DNA from: Theobroma cacao
Lineage: Eukaryota > Streptophyta > Magnoliopsida > Malvales > Malvaceae
Direction: 5' to 3'
Assembly: GCF_000208745.1 (NCBI RefSeq)
Contig: NC_030851.1
Coordinates: forward strand, 14,352,018 to 14,416,017
Length of the DNA: 64,000 nucleotides
Shown: one piece after another, positions 44,830 to 57,157 of the stretch
Numbering within the stretch: the stretch's first letter is position 1
Layout: every line of letters begins with the position of its first letter
Program-made: the position numbers and the translations under genes
Notes under the pieces: model-generated
Told to the model about the DNA's origin: nothing
The model's database searches: none
Seen by the model: only the letters and a program-made list of their open reading frames with translations

Positions 44830-46930
44830 ATTTATGAAGTTCAAGAAATATAAGCAAAAAGATGTTCAATAAGCACATAAGCCATATTTGAACTCCAATA
44901 CCAAGTGTTAAAGCTCAATATAGCAATTGATAGATATAAGTAAGATCTCCCCCTTTGTAAAAACACAATATCAATTATGATAGATGGAATCATTTTAAAG
45001 CTCATTATATCAATTGATAAAGCACTAGTAAAGACTACCCGTATCACTAAGCATTCCAAGCATATCAACTTCAAAGCTTAAAACATTTAAGAAAGATATG
45101 ATCAATTTAAAGCTCAAGAGAGGAGAGACAATTATAAATCTAATTGAGAAAACTTAAGGCTTGATACAAATTATGCATTTCAACATTCAAGTTTAAGTGA
45201 GAAGCAATATAAGGCACAATATCTATTTTGGTGTTTAGAAAGATGTTACCAGTAACGAAGAACACCAAATGTGGAATCTCACCAAACCTTGTTGTTGAAG
45301 ATCTTAATTCCTTATGATATCAAGGACAATGATTGACTCCCCTTTAAGAAATCATAAGTTCAACACAAATTGTTAGAGATCCTCAATACATCAAATATTA
45401 GGAGAGAAATCATAAGCCTAGAATAAATGAGCATTCATATGGATATTCAATTTATATCTCGAATACTCAAGTATTCATGGAACCAAAAAAAGTATGAGCA
45501 TTTGAATAAATGTTCAACATATGCATCACATACTCATATTTTCAAGAAGTATTTGCCAAGTAGTTCGTAGGCATGTCTAAGGTATCATTAGTCTTCAAGC
45601 ACTGTTCTCAATTATCATCAAGTATTATTAATCATCATCAAACATTCATTATTGATTCCCAATATCGATCAGCCAAGCAATATCAATCAAGCATTTCCAA
45701 GAAATTCCCTAATTCGTACATGAAAATAGCAACTCAAGAAGAAATTAAAAAATATCATCATTAAGCATTTTTTGTGTGTATTTTTCCCAATCAATTCCAA
45801 GTGGTCATTCATCCAAATCATTTTGAAGCAAGCACTGCAAGATTTATTCTCCAAATTATATATGAAATTGTCAATTCAAGGAGAATTTTCATTTATTGCA
45901 ATCATGTATGAAAGTTATGATCAAATAAGCACAAACATGATTACAAGAAATAACATGGCTATTTTCCTTAATCATGATTCCAATTTTGTTCATCAAAGTG
46001 CAAGCATGAGTTCAATATAGACATATAACCATTGAAAAAATATGCAACCATTGAAGTTCAAGGTACATGCAATTTCTCAATAATTCATGATTCATGAGTG
46101 ATATCAATTGCTATAGAATATTGAAAGTAAAACACTCAACTCATGAATATATTCAAAGTGAACATTCAATCATCAATGAATACCAATTATCAAGATTCAA
46201 GAAAGAGATATTTAATCAAAGCACATTAGGCATTCATTGCTAACTAAAGCTATAGGTCATATTTTATTTGACATGTCATGTTGTTTATGGTGACCTATAA
46301 GCTAAAGTAGTTGGATGCACACAAAACCTTTAGATCATGTAAACGTTAATGCTCAATGAAGACATAGTTAACATTTAAATGCATATTCAAAATAAATTTC
46401 AACTATGTCAACTCACAATATATGCCAAGATCAAACTTGACAATTAAATTCATATTCATATGCACAACTCAAGTGAAGTTTTAGACTTCAAACCTTACGG
46501 TCAAGCATAAAGAAAAATCATATAAACATGTGTCTTGACCAATATAGTAGATGAACCAAGAATATTTTCATTAAGTTCAATGAGTTCATCCTAATCGAAT
46601 AAGTATGCATAATCAAGAAATCAATTTTGAAACAATCATTTAAGCACAACCATAAAATATATTTCAAGAATTGTTCCTATATTAGCATTTGAACATTTCA
46701 ATTTTCATGAGAAGAAATTTTCTATATATGCACATGAAAATCCAATCGGATTAACAAATTCAAGCATTGATGAACAATTTCTCATATTTCTATTTAGTCA
46801 TTGTACATACACGAGAATTTATGGAATCAATATGAGTGTCATGCTTGGGAATAGATAGATTTATGTCATCCAAAAGGATTTCCAATTTTTCAGCAAGTTT
46901 TGCAATTTCAATTCCACTTGCATTTACCAC
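44830..46930 (-). other. AT-rich internal region of element H
   Basis: About 2.1 kb without a supported gene. Words such as 'aaagctcaag' and 'gataagca' recur on both sides of the composite (34380-34440 and 44870-45120), so this is taken as the 3' non-coding interior of H. The change to more C/T-rich sequence near 46930 suggests the edge of the G4 element, but the exact border is not resolved. ORF-sized stretches have simple Ser/His/Ile-rich translations. Confidence 0.55.
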
Positions 46931-48640
46931 AAGTTATCTCTTACGTAATCTATACGAATTCTCATTATACTTACACATAACTTCACATCATTTACATGCT
47001 TATACTCCCTTCTTATCATTTCCTATTATATGCTTTATAATCTCTTTGATCTTTCAAAGGTTTATCTTTATTAGATCATTGCATCTTATGCAATACCACA
47101 ATCCTTAAAAGTCATCCTTATTTCTCAATTATTCTTCATACCTCAAACATATATATTATATCCTTGTTGCATGTTGACTTTAATGAGTCATTTAAACACT
47201 TAGGCTAATTCGAATCGTGTATACCTTAAGCATTTTCGAATTCCAATTTTCATACTACCTTAGGAAGTTTTCATCATCGGATTTCCTTATCCCGATTATT
47301 TTCAATCATCCTTTGTTCTATTCTTCCATACTAATGTGACATCTTTCTCCCTAGACCAATCTATAATTTGTACTTGGAACTGCAAGACTCGAAACAAGGT
47401 TCTCCTTAAGTACTTTTCAATGTCAATGCAAATCTCACTTTCATTACTTGGTATTGACATCCCTTACCTATCTCTCATATATTCATCTAACTCTTCGCTC
47501 ACTTTTTTTTTTCCTTAGCCTTTAACAAGGCTTAATCTTTTGTCTCCTTTATTTTTTTAGGATTTGACTTTGGTCAACATATTATCCATCTTAATACTTC
47601 ACATGGTATCTTATCTCAATGTAGCCATCTCAAGAATCTTTCAATTTCTTTTTTTATTATATGCCCATATACAAGGTAATAAAGAAACTTTTCAATTCAT
47701 TCCTGTAAACATTCTCCGGAACATTTAAAATTCCCAAATAACAAAGCTTAATGACCAATGACCATAATTCAGCTTGTAAGCTCATTATCATACAACTCCC
47801 ATCTTGCTCATGTATCCTAGACATGAGGTGTCCCTAGTGTTGCGATGCTGGACAATCAATGCTATAGCGTCGTGGCTACTAGACATGGGATAGTTTAAAC
47901 ACTACAGCCCTAAAAAGTTAGTGTTGTAGTGTTGTGGCTGCTAGAAATTTCTTCCACGAATAAGTTCTTCCATCTTTAAAGTTACTACAAGGGTCATGCT
48001 CAACCATTTGGCTTTCCTCCAAGCCTATCCCACAAATTTCATGACCATGCGTATCTTCTCTTTTGCTTATTTTATGCATTAAGCCGAGTCAATATTTTGA
48101 AACTCATTTCATCTTTTAACTTTCATCGTCATTCGTGAAATCCCACCTTAAAACATCCTTTCCATATGGTGTAATGAATTTACAATACATATATCACCCC
48201 ACACATAATTACTCACTGTCTACAGCATTCCTCAAATTTATTGTCATCCATATCTAATTATCTTCCTTGTCTTGTACTCCAATAGTTTATTGACTTTTGG
48301 TATAAATAACTACGAAAACAGTTCAGCTTCCTCCTCACTTTATTCTCACAATCCTTATTAAATCAAAATTTCATATTTCCCATATTCCATAATTTAACTT
48401 CATTGGGCTATATTTGTGCCCAATTATTACCTCATAGTGTCATGGCATCACTTGGTAATCCCCTTCATGCTTAAATTACAATCATCAACTTAATCATGTC
48501 ATCCATTCCAAATGTCATTTATAACCTTATTGATTCCTCCCATAACCTTTCTCGATAATTATATTACCAGTTTACCTCTGTCATACAAAAAGATTCCCAT
48601 ACACATCCAATCATTGAAACAACTACTTTATATTCAGCTC
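46931..48640 (-). other. Internal non-coding part of G4
   Basis: No supported gene. Around 47840-47945 a repeated 'gtgttg.g.tg' and 'gtcgtggctactag'-like pair is seen. The left edge and any 3' LTR are not visible. Confidence 0.45.
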
Positions 48641-48752
48641 GAGTCATACAAAATAAAAGCCAACTCTTAACTCCTTTGTACAGATAACTACTACATTTTC
48701 CCTTAAATGACACTTGCCTAGACTTATGGTGATACTAACTTCAACGAAGGTA

Positions 48753-49373
48753 TTAAGTATCTTTAGGATCCTCGTCGCTTTGATCCGAGCACCTTGACGG
48801 ATCCACTTTCGGGTCTTCCTCCTCTTCTTGAGATTTTCTCCTTTGTTCCTCAATCCAAGCTTGCTGTATTCTCGTGCATTCTTCGTCACTCACAGGTGCG
48901 GCACTTATTCCGTATCTAGGAGGAAAGTGTCGAACAGTTGACACCTTCCTAGGACAAATATCTCCCTTTGCAATTGCCTTCCTCATACATTCTTTATCCC
49001 ACTCCTCAGATTGTTTCAAAAGAAAATTCCTTACAGTTTTCGAAGTATCGGAGCTATCCTCACTTTCAAGACTTTCGCTACTCTCAAAGCTTTCCTTATT
49101 ACGAAACCATTTTGCTAAGTTCGAAGGAATCCTATTAATAGGAATTCAGAACGGACCACTTTCCAGATTTCCTGGATCAGGGCGCCACTGGCTCCTGGCA
49201 ATGGAATCTAATGATCCTTCGTTAGCACTATGAGTGGCATCGGGACTACCGCCTCTCCTATACATGGACTGTACGATAAGCACACCTTCAAACCTATAAG
49301 CAGCCAAGTATAAATTACTTAGCCATTTATAACTCATAAGAACAGGTAGGGTTCTAAAGATGTAGAGGTCCAA
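48753..49373 (-). pseudogene. Unidentified ORF of the G4 element (about 207 codons, one stop)
   Basis: A single reading frame runs from ATG 49373 to a stop at 48753, broken only by a TGA at 49146. It starts about 130 bases after the LTR end, the usual place for gag. The first part is hydrophobic and aromatic ('YKWLSNLYLAAYRFEG'), then come 'NEGSLDSIARSQWRPDPGN', a Ser/Glu stretch 'ESFESSESLESEDSSD', 'DICPRKVSTVRHFPPRYG', 'PVSDEECTRIQQAWIEEQRR' and an acidic end. It shows no CCHC knuckle and no capsid motif that I know. One nearly clean frame among ruined neighbours suggests a protein-coding past. I do not recognise the family; it may be a non-canonical Gag or a captured host exon. Confidence 0.55.
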
Positions 49374-49485
49374 GTAGCCTTCTGTCCTTGACTTTCATTA
49401 CGCACCCACAATCTAAGGACAAGACTCTACACAAACTCCAACAACTCCGCTAACAATATAGAAATCCATAGGACTTAACTAAACC

Positions 49486-49501
49486 TAGGGCCGTGATACC
49501 A
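49486..49501 (-). other. Primer binding site of G4
   Basis: On the minus strand 'tggtatcacggccctagg' follows the LTR end 'gggctgtgaca' after five bases. It resembles the Met-type site in its first eight bases. Confidence 0.75.
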
Positions 49502-50211
49502 AATATGTCACAGCCCAGTTTCTAGGCCATGACCGGTGCAAGGACCCAATAAGCATAGCCCACTAGGCCCAAGCAAGCCTCTCAATATGCACTGGTCTAC
49601 TAACCCATCTATCTAGAATATTTCTTTAAGAATAAACTTAATAGTGTTCACATGTCGACTTCTCCAACGCAACTCATAAAACCCAAGTGAATGCTCACAT
49701 TAGCATCATAATTCAAATCATACATAGATAGTTTGTCAATATATTTTTGCAATTCACATTAAACATATACAAAGACTTTGATCATCATCGGAGTGACTCT
49801 AGATGGTAGATGTGACTACTGAGTGTCAAGATACCTACCCAAAAGATGGGGTACGCAGACACCTCAATCTACGCATCAACCACCACTGAATCTAAAAACA
49901 TGAAGTTGAAAACGTGAGTATAAACTCAGTGAGTGAACCTAGGAAGGGAACAAGCATTAATACGGGAAGTTTTAGAACTCATAACGTATTTATGTAGAAA
50001 ACAATGCAATTTAACTCAATTTCTTGTCACAATGGAAATTTGTCTTTGCTGCGGTGAAAATCAAGTGGAAACCATTTGTCAAGTTTTAACATTCAAATTT
50101 CACATGCATTTCAATCATATACCATATTCATGAACTTTTATTTCATAACATAGATACACACATATACATATAGATAAACACCAATACCACCATAGTCTCA
50201 TCCAACTCATC

Positions 50212-50390
50212 TGCATCCCCCCACATCGTGCACATAGTCGAAGCCATCATGTGCATCCCCCCACATCGTGCATAGTTAGTGCCATCGTATGCATCCCCCC
50301 ACATCGTGCACACGGGCACTCTCATCATCCAACTCCCTCACCACCGTCATCATCGACATGTACATCCCCCCACATAGTGCACACGCACGG
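50212..50390. repeat. Minisatellite with catccccccacatcgtgcac unit, G4 copy
   Basis: About four units, homologous to 13968-14136, in the equivalent LTR position. Confidence 0.8.
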
Positions 50391-51654
50391 TTATCATTAT
50401 CACACAATATCCACCCCCAATGCACAATATATATATATGTACATATATATATATATATATCAACATAATGTAGTAGTACAAAAATCCATAACAGCCACAT
50501 GTCACAACATAAAAACAATTTATCAAGGGCTTGTTCCCAAGGCACCCGTTTTAAGAAAATATTAGACAAAATAATTTAAAGGTTTTGTGCAAACACATTC
50601 ACATTCCCAAAGCAATTTGAAATGCAAGTTCACTCACCTTGTAACAATGAGATATCAAGTCACTATTTGTTTGGAGGTGTCTCTAACTATTTTCACTACC
50701 CGATCGTTCATTATTTATTATGGCACGCCACCATAGTACTCAAACTTTACTTTAACAAGTCCTAGCAATAATCCAAACTCAATATGTTTAGTGCATCAAT
50801 CCCACCTCTGTTTCTCACCCTATCATGAAACCATATTCAATTATAATATCGACAACTTATGTAAAATGTCTCGTACTTAATTCAACCTTTTAATTAACTT
50901 CTGCCCAAATCCATCTTATTTTTCCACAGTATTAACTATATTTACGATAACTATAGTCATTTCGAATCTATAGAATTATTTTCCAATTTCAATCCACATT
51001 ATTTCTCCTTATTTCTTCCAAATATTATACCACTCAACTTAACACTTTCAACTAATTTATACTAATAAATTCCTCCGACAACAATAATTTTTCACAACAA
51101 ATCATTTAAAGTTTCTTAACTTTACTTAAGCACTATTCATAAATTTCATATTTTCTTCTTTACTTTAGTCCTACGACACATCCTAATAAATTTTTAAATA
51201 TTGTATTAAAGTAATTTAAATTTAATTCATACCACTAATAACCAAAATTTAACTAAACAAGTGGGCTAGCTTAAAATAATCCCACTTCATAATAGGCCAA
51301 ATAAAAGCAAAGAAATTTTTTTTCTTACCTATTTGGACTAGGTTAGTCCAAGTCTAATTTTCCACCTTTATTCTCTCTTGGACTTTTCTTTCTTTGTGGC
51401 TATTAGGCCCTTTTCATGGGCTCTTTCCATTTCTTCCTATTGGGCCACGCCCATTCTTTTCTTATTGCGCTATGCCCATATATATATTTTTTCTTTTCTT
51501 CCTTTCCTATTCCTTTCTCTCTTTCTCTTTCTCCTTTCTCCCGTTGGTCAACAGCACCCTGCTTGTCTTTCTTTTTCCTTTCTTACATGCACAAGCTAGC
51601 CACAATTTCCTCCTCTTTCTCCCTCTCATCCCCGACAACAAGTTCTTGCTTCTT

Positions 51655-51870
51655 TCAACCAAAATTTTTCAGCAGCCAAAGCTGCTCATATTAACCTCAA
51701 AAATCAGCAGCCAAGCTACTTCTTCCCCCCTCAAAAGTCGGCAGCCAAAGCTTCAAAGATTAGAAGCCAAAATGGCACCTTTCAGCTTTAAAAAAATCAG
51801 CAGCTAAAGCTACTCCTCTCAGCCTCAAAATTGACAGCCAAAGCCTAAAAAATAAGCAGCCACAGCTGCT
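51655..51870. repeat. Interspersed agcagccaaagct repeats in LTR G4
   Basis: Six to seven variants of 'cagcagccaaagctgctc' at 30-45 base spacing. Not seen in the G1 LTRs. Confidence 0.65.
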
Positions 51871-52655
51871 CTTTTCTTCCCTAAATGGCAACAAAACCAC
51901 CTCATCAACTCAACTTCTTCTCCTTTCCTTTTCTTTCTCACTACTTGGCTTTTCTCTTCTTTTCTTTCCTTTTGCTCTTTTTGCTTTCCTTTTGCCCTCT
52001 TATGCTCGACACCTTCTTTTTGTTTATTTTTCTTCTCTTCCACTAACCGACTTATCTCTTTCTTCTTCTTCATTTTATTTATTTATTTATTTATATATTT
52101 TTTTCATTTGCTTTCCAATTTGGTCGGCCCCCATATTTCTTTCCTTCATCACCTTGTTCCACATGGCCGACCCCCCCTTCCATCATAAAAAAATTGTTTG
52201 TTGACCCTTTTTATTGACTACATGGGCGACTGTCCATGTTGGTCTTTCTTTTTTTTTTTTATTTATACTTGTATTATTATTTTACTATTTGTTTATTTTA
52301 TTTCTTCCATTTAATTCCACTACATAATCTTTCAACTTTTATATTTTAAAATTCGATCCTTTCGATACGTCTAAAAATTCCAATTTTCATCTATCTTCCT
52401 TTGTACGTGTACCACCAAAATATCAAAATTGCACTTCAAAGCAGTATTATCATAATATTTAATATTTACTTATCCGCGTTGGCTCCACTTAGCGAAACAC
52501 GCATTTTTCACTTTCGTCGTTCATCTCCAAAAATTTATTTGTATTTCTTCTCCCCCACTTGGATCAACCATATGATCCTTCTTCATGATTGATTTCGACA
52601 TTCGGTTAAATATTAATATTTTAATATTATTTTATTAATAAAATAATATTTTATT

Positions 52656-53143
52656 CGATAAGCTTTATTAGTCACCATATCAAGCCATAAAGTATTACAG
52701 AAACAATGTCATAAATCATGAGGAAATTTTATAGAAACAATTTTTCATAATCAATCAATCTTAATAAAACAATTTTCTCAAAACAAGAATGATAATATAT
52801 TCAAGATCAAATATAAGTACATACTCAATCATTTGATTCTTACTTCCTTGCAACTTATAGTATGTATCATATCAAATCAAGTTGCATAGCCAAGATTGAT
52901 CAATAAAGCTCAAAGAATTATGCACTTAATATTCAAGCAATAATAGGCAACTAAGATTTTCAATGTAGTAAACAATTTTAGAAACCAAGCCAAATGAATG
53001 AAACATTCAATAAATAAGCAATCAAGATTCTCATAAAATAAATTAGCATAGAAATCACCCATTTTCCTTTATGTGTGACTCAAGAGCATTCATTCTTCAA
53101 GAATTGTTTGTCCTTGCTCTAGCACACCTATAAGAGACATTTT
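52656..53143 (-). other. Internal non-coding region of H between gag and G4
   Basis: AT-rich, many stops in all frames. A protease or pre-integrase motif would be expected here in an autonomous element and none is seen. Confidence 0.6.
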
Positions 53144-54131
53144 TCATTTGATCTTTGGTATCCAAATTTCTTTGGATCCTTGAAAGTTAGTCTCGTTGCA
53201 TAAAGTTCCTTTGGGAACCCATACTTGTCTAAATTTGTAAGGCACACATTTTTTAATTAGACAAGTATATGAACAATAATTATAACATGTGCAATAATTG
53301 CCTTTAGTCATTTTGGAAAATGAGGAATTCATGAAAGCCTTTTGTTTCTTATTCATTTAATCTGCAAATTTCATTTCCATATCAAAATTTTCTTTTTCTA
53401 AAATATCAATTTTCTTTTGGTAAGCTTCAAAATCCTTTTCCAAATTTTCATTTTCTTTTATCAAGTCAATTTTTTTTCATCAAAATTTCATTTTCAACAT
53501 CGAGTGTAGAAATGATTTTCTTGTTCTTCATATTCATTTTCTCAAACTCAAATGCTAAATCCTCAAAAACATCATTTAATTCATCAAAAGCATATGAATT
53601 AAGTTCACAAGATGAAGAAATTACCTTTATGTCTTTAAGAGCCATGAAGCATAATTCAATTTGATTTGAGTATTCATCTTCACTTGATTCCTTGTTTGAA
53701 TTTGCCATGTTGCTTGTTGAGCATTGATTCTTGCAAGAGTTGTCTTCCAATTCCTTTTCCATATTTGTTTCTCCATATAACTCTTCTAATTTTTGTCAAA
53801 TTTCCTTGGCACTTTTGCACATGAACACTCTATCGTATTCTCTATACTCAAGTGCACAAATGAGAGTGTGCATGGCCTTAAAGTTGATTTGTGCTCTCCT
53901 CATTTCAACTTCTATCCACTTATTTCTATCTTTAGGAGTTTTCTCACCATTTACCAAATTTGTGATCATAGGAATGAAAAGACCATCGGTAATGGCATCC
54001 CACATCTCATAGTCATAAGCCCTAATATAAATGAACATTCTAGTACTCCAATAAGGATAGTTTGATCCATTAAATAGAGAAGGCATATTTATGCGTTGAC
54101 CCTCAACATCAACAAAATTTTCTAGAGCCAT
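53144..54131 (-). pseudogene. gag: Copia gag of element H, centrally deleted
   Basis: This is a capsid protein. The frame opens at ATG 54131 ('MALENFVDVEGQRINMPSLF'), 37 bases past the primer site, and has 'GSNYPYWSTRMFIYIRAYDY', the intact form of the block seen in element A. After 'CKSAKEI' a TGA replaces Trp (53796), and 'QKLEELYGETN' follows. It then jumps straight to 'MEKELEDNSCKNQCS' and an acidic linker 'NKESSEDEYSNQIELCFMAL'; about 100 residues of central capsid are missing. A coiled-coil-like part (53466-53600) leads, after a frame change, to a damaged zinc knuckle near 53250-53310 ('CYNYCSYTCLIKKC') and 'VWVPKGTLCN'. The deletion suggests the gag was no longer functional as a capsid, or that it was supplied by other elements. 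Confidence 0.85.
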
Positions 54132-54167
54132 TAAGATCTACCCTAAGGATGTTAGGCCTTAAAAATA

Positions 54168-54187
54168 GGGGTTAGGCTCTAATACCA
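54168..54187 (-). other. Primer binding site of element H
   Basis: On the minus strand 'tggtattagagcctaacccc' follows the LTR end after two bases; Met-tRNA type with one change. Confidence 0.9.
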
Positions 54188-54189
54188 CT

Positions 54190-56070
54190 TCTTGGTCTCA
54201 ATAATATGTGCTGGAGGGGGGGTGAATAGCACAAATCGGCTCTTGACAAGATGAGGAACTAATTTCCAGCATAAAGGAAATAAAAATAGAGTAGACAATG
54301 TACAGCAATTTATAATGGTTCGGTCCAAGACCTACATCCACTACCTTAATTATCCAACCAAGGATTTTCCCAACAACTTCACTAATAACTAGTGAAATTC
54401 ACAAGCTTTCACCAAGTTTTACAATGGCTTTTACAAGGCTCAGCCAAAACCTTTCACACTAGTTTTTCATGGGCTAAACTAAAATCGAAAGTGATTTTTC
54501 AAAGGCTCAACCACAACCTTTCACAATGGTTTTTCACGGGCTCAACCACAACCTACAACAATAGTTTTTCATTGGCTCAATCAAAACCCAAAGTGGCTTT
54601 TCAAAGGCTCAACCACAACCTACAACAATGGTTTTTACTGGGATCAACCAAAACCCAACAACCAACTTTTTTAGGCTAAGTTGGAACCTTTACACTCAAT
54701 CAAGCAATCTCAGCTTGAATAAATCCCTTAAAGTGACTTGTTCACTCTAAGTGTATAAGAAGAGAAGAAATAAAAAAGTACATATGATCACTTACTTGAT
54801 CTAGATGGTACAAAATGAAGTGTTGAACACTATTACAAAGATTGGCGTTTAAGTGCAACAAGGTGCAGAAAAGATTTTCTGGTTTTTTAGCTCTATATCA
54901 CTTGGAAGCCTTCAATTCTCTCTAAAAACTGATTTCTAACCATTGAAAAACCCTTTTATACTTGGAGAAATAACTCTGATGACAATTTGACAGTTTATGG
55001 CCGTTGGAAACAGTTGAGGATGAGTTCTAGCCGTTAATTTGTCTTGTAGTGCACTAGTTCAAATTGCAGACAAAGAGCTCTTACTCGACTGACTTGGTCG
55101 ACTAAGTTGATCCTGTTTCTGGTTTGCAGATCTTGGTAGAGAGCAGTTAGTTGACTGTCTTGGTCGACTAAGTTGATTCTATTTCTCAAACTCTTCAGCA
55201 CGCCATTTCTCGAATTTGAAACTTTGATCAACCAACATTCTTCCTTGTTTCACCAATAAGCTTCCTCTTTGTTAGACAACTACATCTTGTTGATTTTATC
55301 CCTCTTTTTTCTATCAAAAATACTTTTTGAAGAATTAATAAATTAATTTCATATATTAATTTCCTGCACACTCAAGTAAAGGTATTAGACACAAATGAAT
55401 GGGAATACTTTGCTATTATCAAAAACATATAGAGTCAACATTATCTTTCTCTTATTTTTGATGACGACAAAACACTCCTAGATTAAAAGTGCAATGTCTA
55501 TGTTCAATATGAATGCTTCAAATCTTTATGCATAATGAGTTGCTCCCCCTTAATTAATGCATTTAGTTTTCTTTAAAGATTTGCAATAAACTATTTATCA
55601 TATCCATAACAGCTAAATAAGATATACAATACCCATAGTAGCTAAGCAAGATATATTGAATATCTATAATAACTAACACATAATATTCAATAAAATCCTA
55701 ACTAAGCATCACACACATAAATTAAACGTGAAGACCTATTTAACTCTATTTGATTTAGTCTTCCTTCTCTCTTTTTTCTTTTTCATCATTAAACAAGATA
55801 TTAAAAACTCTCCCTTAATGAGTGCATCAAGATTTTCCTTTAATCATTAGATGAAACTTTAATGAATGAGAATCATAAGCACTCATACACCTAAGTCATA
55901 CAAGCTTATAGATATAGTTCAATAAATTCAAGAGTCAAGCTTGTGTCTATGCAAAAACAAATATATGAAAGTTAAATCATTTCAAGAAATTGTCAAGGAT
56001 TACTTAAATAATGTTCAAGCAAATTTGATCATTTGTCATAATCAAAACTATAATAATTTGAAAGCTAACA
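54190..56070 (-). mobile_element. 5' LTR of element H
   Basis: 1881 bp, minus strand, from 'tgttagctttcaaattatta' (at 56070) to '..gagaccaaga' (at 54190, last bases changed from ccaaca). It pairs with 32329-34243 over its whole length, including the inner 'tgttgactctatatg' start at 55440. The LTR ends mark the element start, and CATGT follows at 56071. Confidence 0.92.
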
Positions 56071-57157
56071 CATGTTAGCCAAAAAGTTTAATAGGTTAAT
56101 GATGAAAAAACTTTCGAAGTTATAAACCTACAAAGAGGGATGTGCCTAAGGTATAGCTTACAAATGATCATTTGATATGTTATGATTACAAGAAGTTGGG
56201 GCATACCAAATATAAATGTCCAAATAAGAGGAACACTTTAAGAAACTTCAAGAATAGGGCAATGATGGCCACTTAGAGTGATAGTGGAGACTCTCAAGAT
56301 GAAGGGGATGTTGAAATGGCAAATCTTTGTCTCATGGCACTTGATGATTATAAGGCATTTCCTAACCTTTATGATCTTGATACTACATGATAAAAATGAT
56401 TATACTTTCGATGGGTTACAAGATGCATATGATGACCTAATGATTGAATTTGAAGAAAAGTCTTTGAAATATAAAGGCATAATATCCAAGCTTAAAGTGG
56501 AAAAGGAAAAATTATTGAAGATTAAGATTGACTTAGAAAATGTTGTGAAAAACATGCAAAGTGAATTAAATGAATCGAAAAAGAAAGATGATGAATTGCA
56601 TGATATATTCTCTAATTTTCACACAAAAGGAAACACATCTGAAGAACTTCTTTGTTAAAGACAATGAGAAATATGATGGATTTTCTAGTTGCACTAATTG
56701 TTTCAAATTTAGACATCTTACTTTATCATGCCTTTTGAGAACTGTCTCATAAAGAGACAAAGTTATGAAATATGCATGGGTTTCAAAAGGAACCAAACTT
56801 CCACATGGTAAGGTGGTGAAGCTTGAATAGGTTCCTAAGGGGACCAAGATGACTAACTGAAAAAGACCTAAAAATGTTTGGGTACCAAAATCAAAGGCTT
56901 GAATTTTTCTTTGTAGGAAGAGCTTACATGCTTAAAGTTAAGAGCACAACAAGATGGAAAATAGTACCTTAATAGTGGATGCTCTAGACACATGATCGGG
57001 AACAAATAATAATTCAAAGAATTGAGACTGAATAAAAGAGGTAATGTAACCATTGGTGTTATTGGAAAGAATTCATCTTCTTCAATTGAAAATGTGTTGT
57101 TTGTGAACAGTCTCAAAGGTAATTTGTTGAGTGTAAGTCAACTTTGTGATAAGGGTA
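56071..57157 (+). pseudogene. gag-pol: Copia gag end and protease of element B, segment 3
   Basis: This continues B after element H. 'AKKFNRLMMKK' leads to a zinc knuckle that reads C-Y-D-Y-K-K-L-G-H-T-K-Y-K-C (about 56183-56224); the second Cys is Tyr. Then come 'GDVEMANLCLMALDDY', a coiled-coil-like Lys/Glu stretch (56400-56620) and a broken second half. The protease active site is at about 56974 and reads 'LNSGCSRHMIGN', with the catalytic Asp changed to Asn. 'LFVNSLKGNLLSVSQLCDKG' ends at 57155, where an LTR-like insert begins. Many stops. Confidence 0.85.

Larger units (their letters stand above)
46930..52655 (-). mobile_element. G4 gypsy-type element, 5'-truncated, inside H
   Basis: On the minus strand: LTR (about 52655 to 49506), primer site, an ORF of about 207 codons (49373-48753), then non-coding sequence. 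No gag, RT or integrase of gypsy type is recognised. The left border is uncertain and no 3' LTR is visible, so this is a truncated or non-autonomous element. The target duplication could not be identified. Confidence 0.65.
49506..52655 (-). mobile_element. G4 gypsy LTR (5' end missing)
   Basis: About 3.15 kb, starting in plus reading with 'tgtcacagcccagtttctag'. It follows the G1 LTR order: acceptor-like 'tttttag' near 49888, minisatellite 50212-50390, AT tract 50442-50460, the 'tcccccacttgg' block and 'aatattattttattaataaa' near 52620. After 52655 the match stops about 530 bases before the expected terminus. 51660-51860 holds a repeat of 'agcagccaaagct' words, and 51480-52100 is very pyrimidine-rich; the overlapping ORFs there are low-complexity. 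Confidence 0.75.
32324..56075 (-). mobile_element. Copia-type element H, gag-only, with nested gypsy elements
   Basis: Read on the minus strand: 5' LTR 56070-54190, primer site 54187-54168, gag 54131-53144, long non-coding internal region, polypurine tract about 34262-34244, 3' LTR 34243-32329. CATGT flanks the whole at 32324-32328 and 56071-56075, and removing it restores the gag of B. No protease, integrase or RT is found in the H parts of the interior. Non-H inserts are the G1 composite (34466-44824) and the G4 fragment (about 46930-52655). Without them H would be about 7.6 kb. It looks like a non-autonomous copia element that keeps gag (TR-GAG type, a known plant class). Confidence 0.85.

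Noticed and set aside
45573..47518. Several Ser/His/Ile-rich ORFs on the plus strand
   Set aside because: They fit chance open frames in AT-rich antisense sequence of H and G4 and show no conserved motif.
51378..51807. Overlapping ORFs rich in Phe, Ser and Leu in three frames
   Set aside because: They translate a pyrimidine-rich LTR stretch and share no motif with a protein family.
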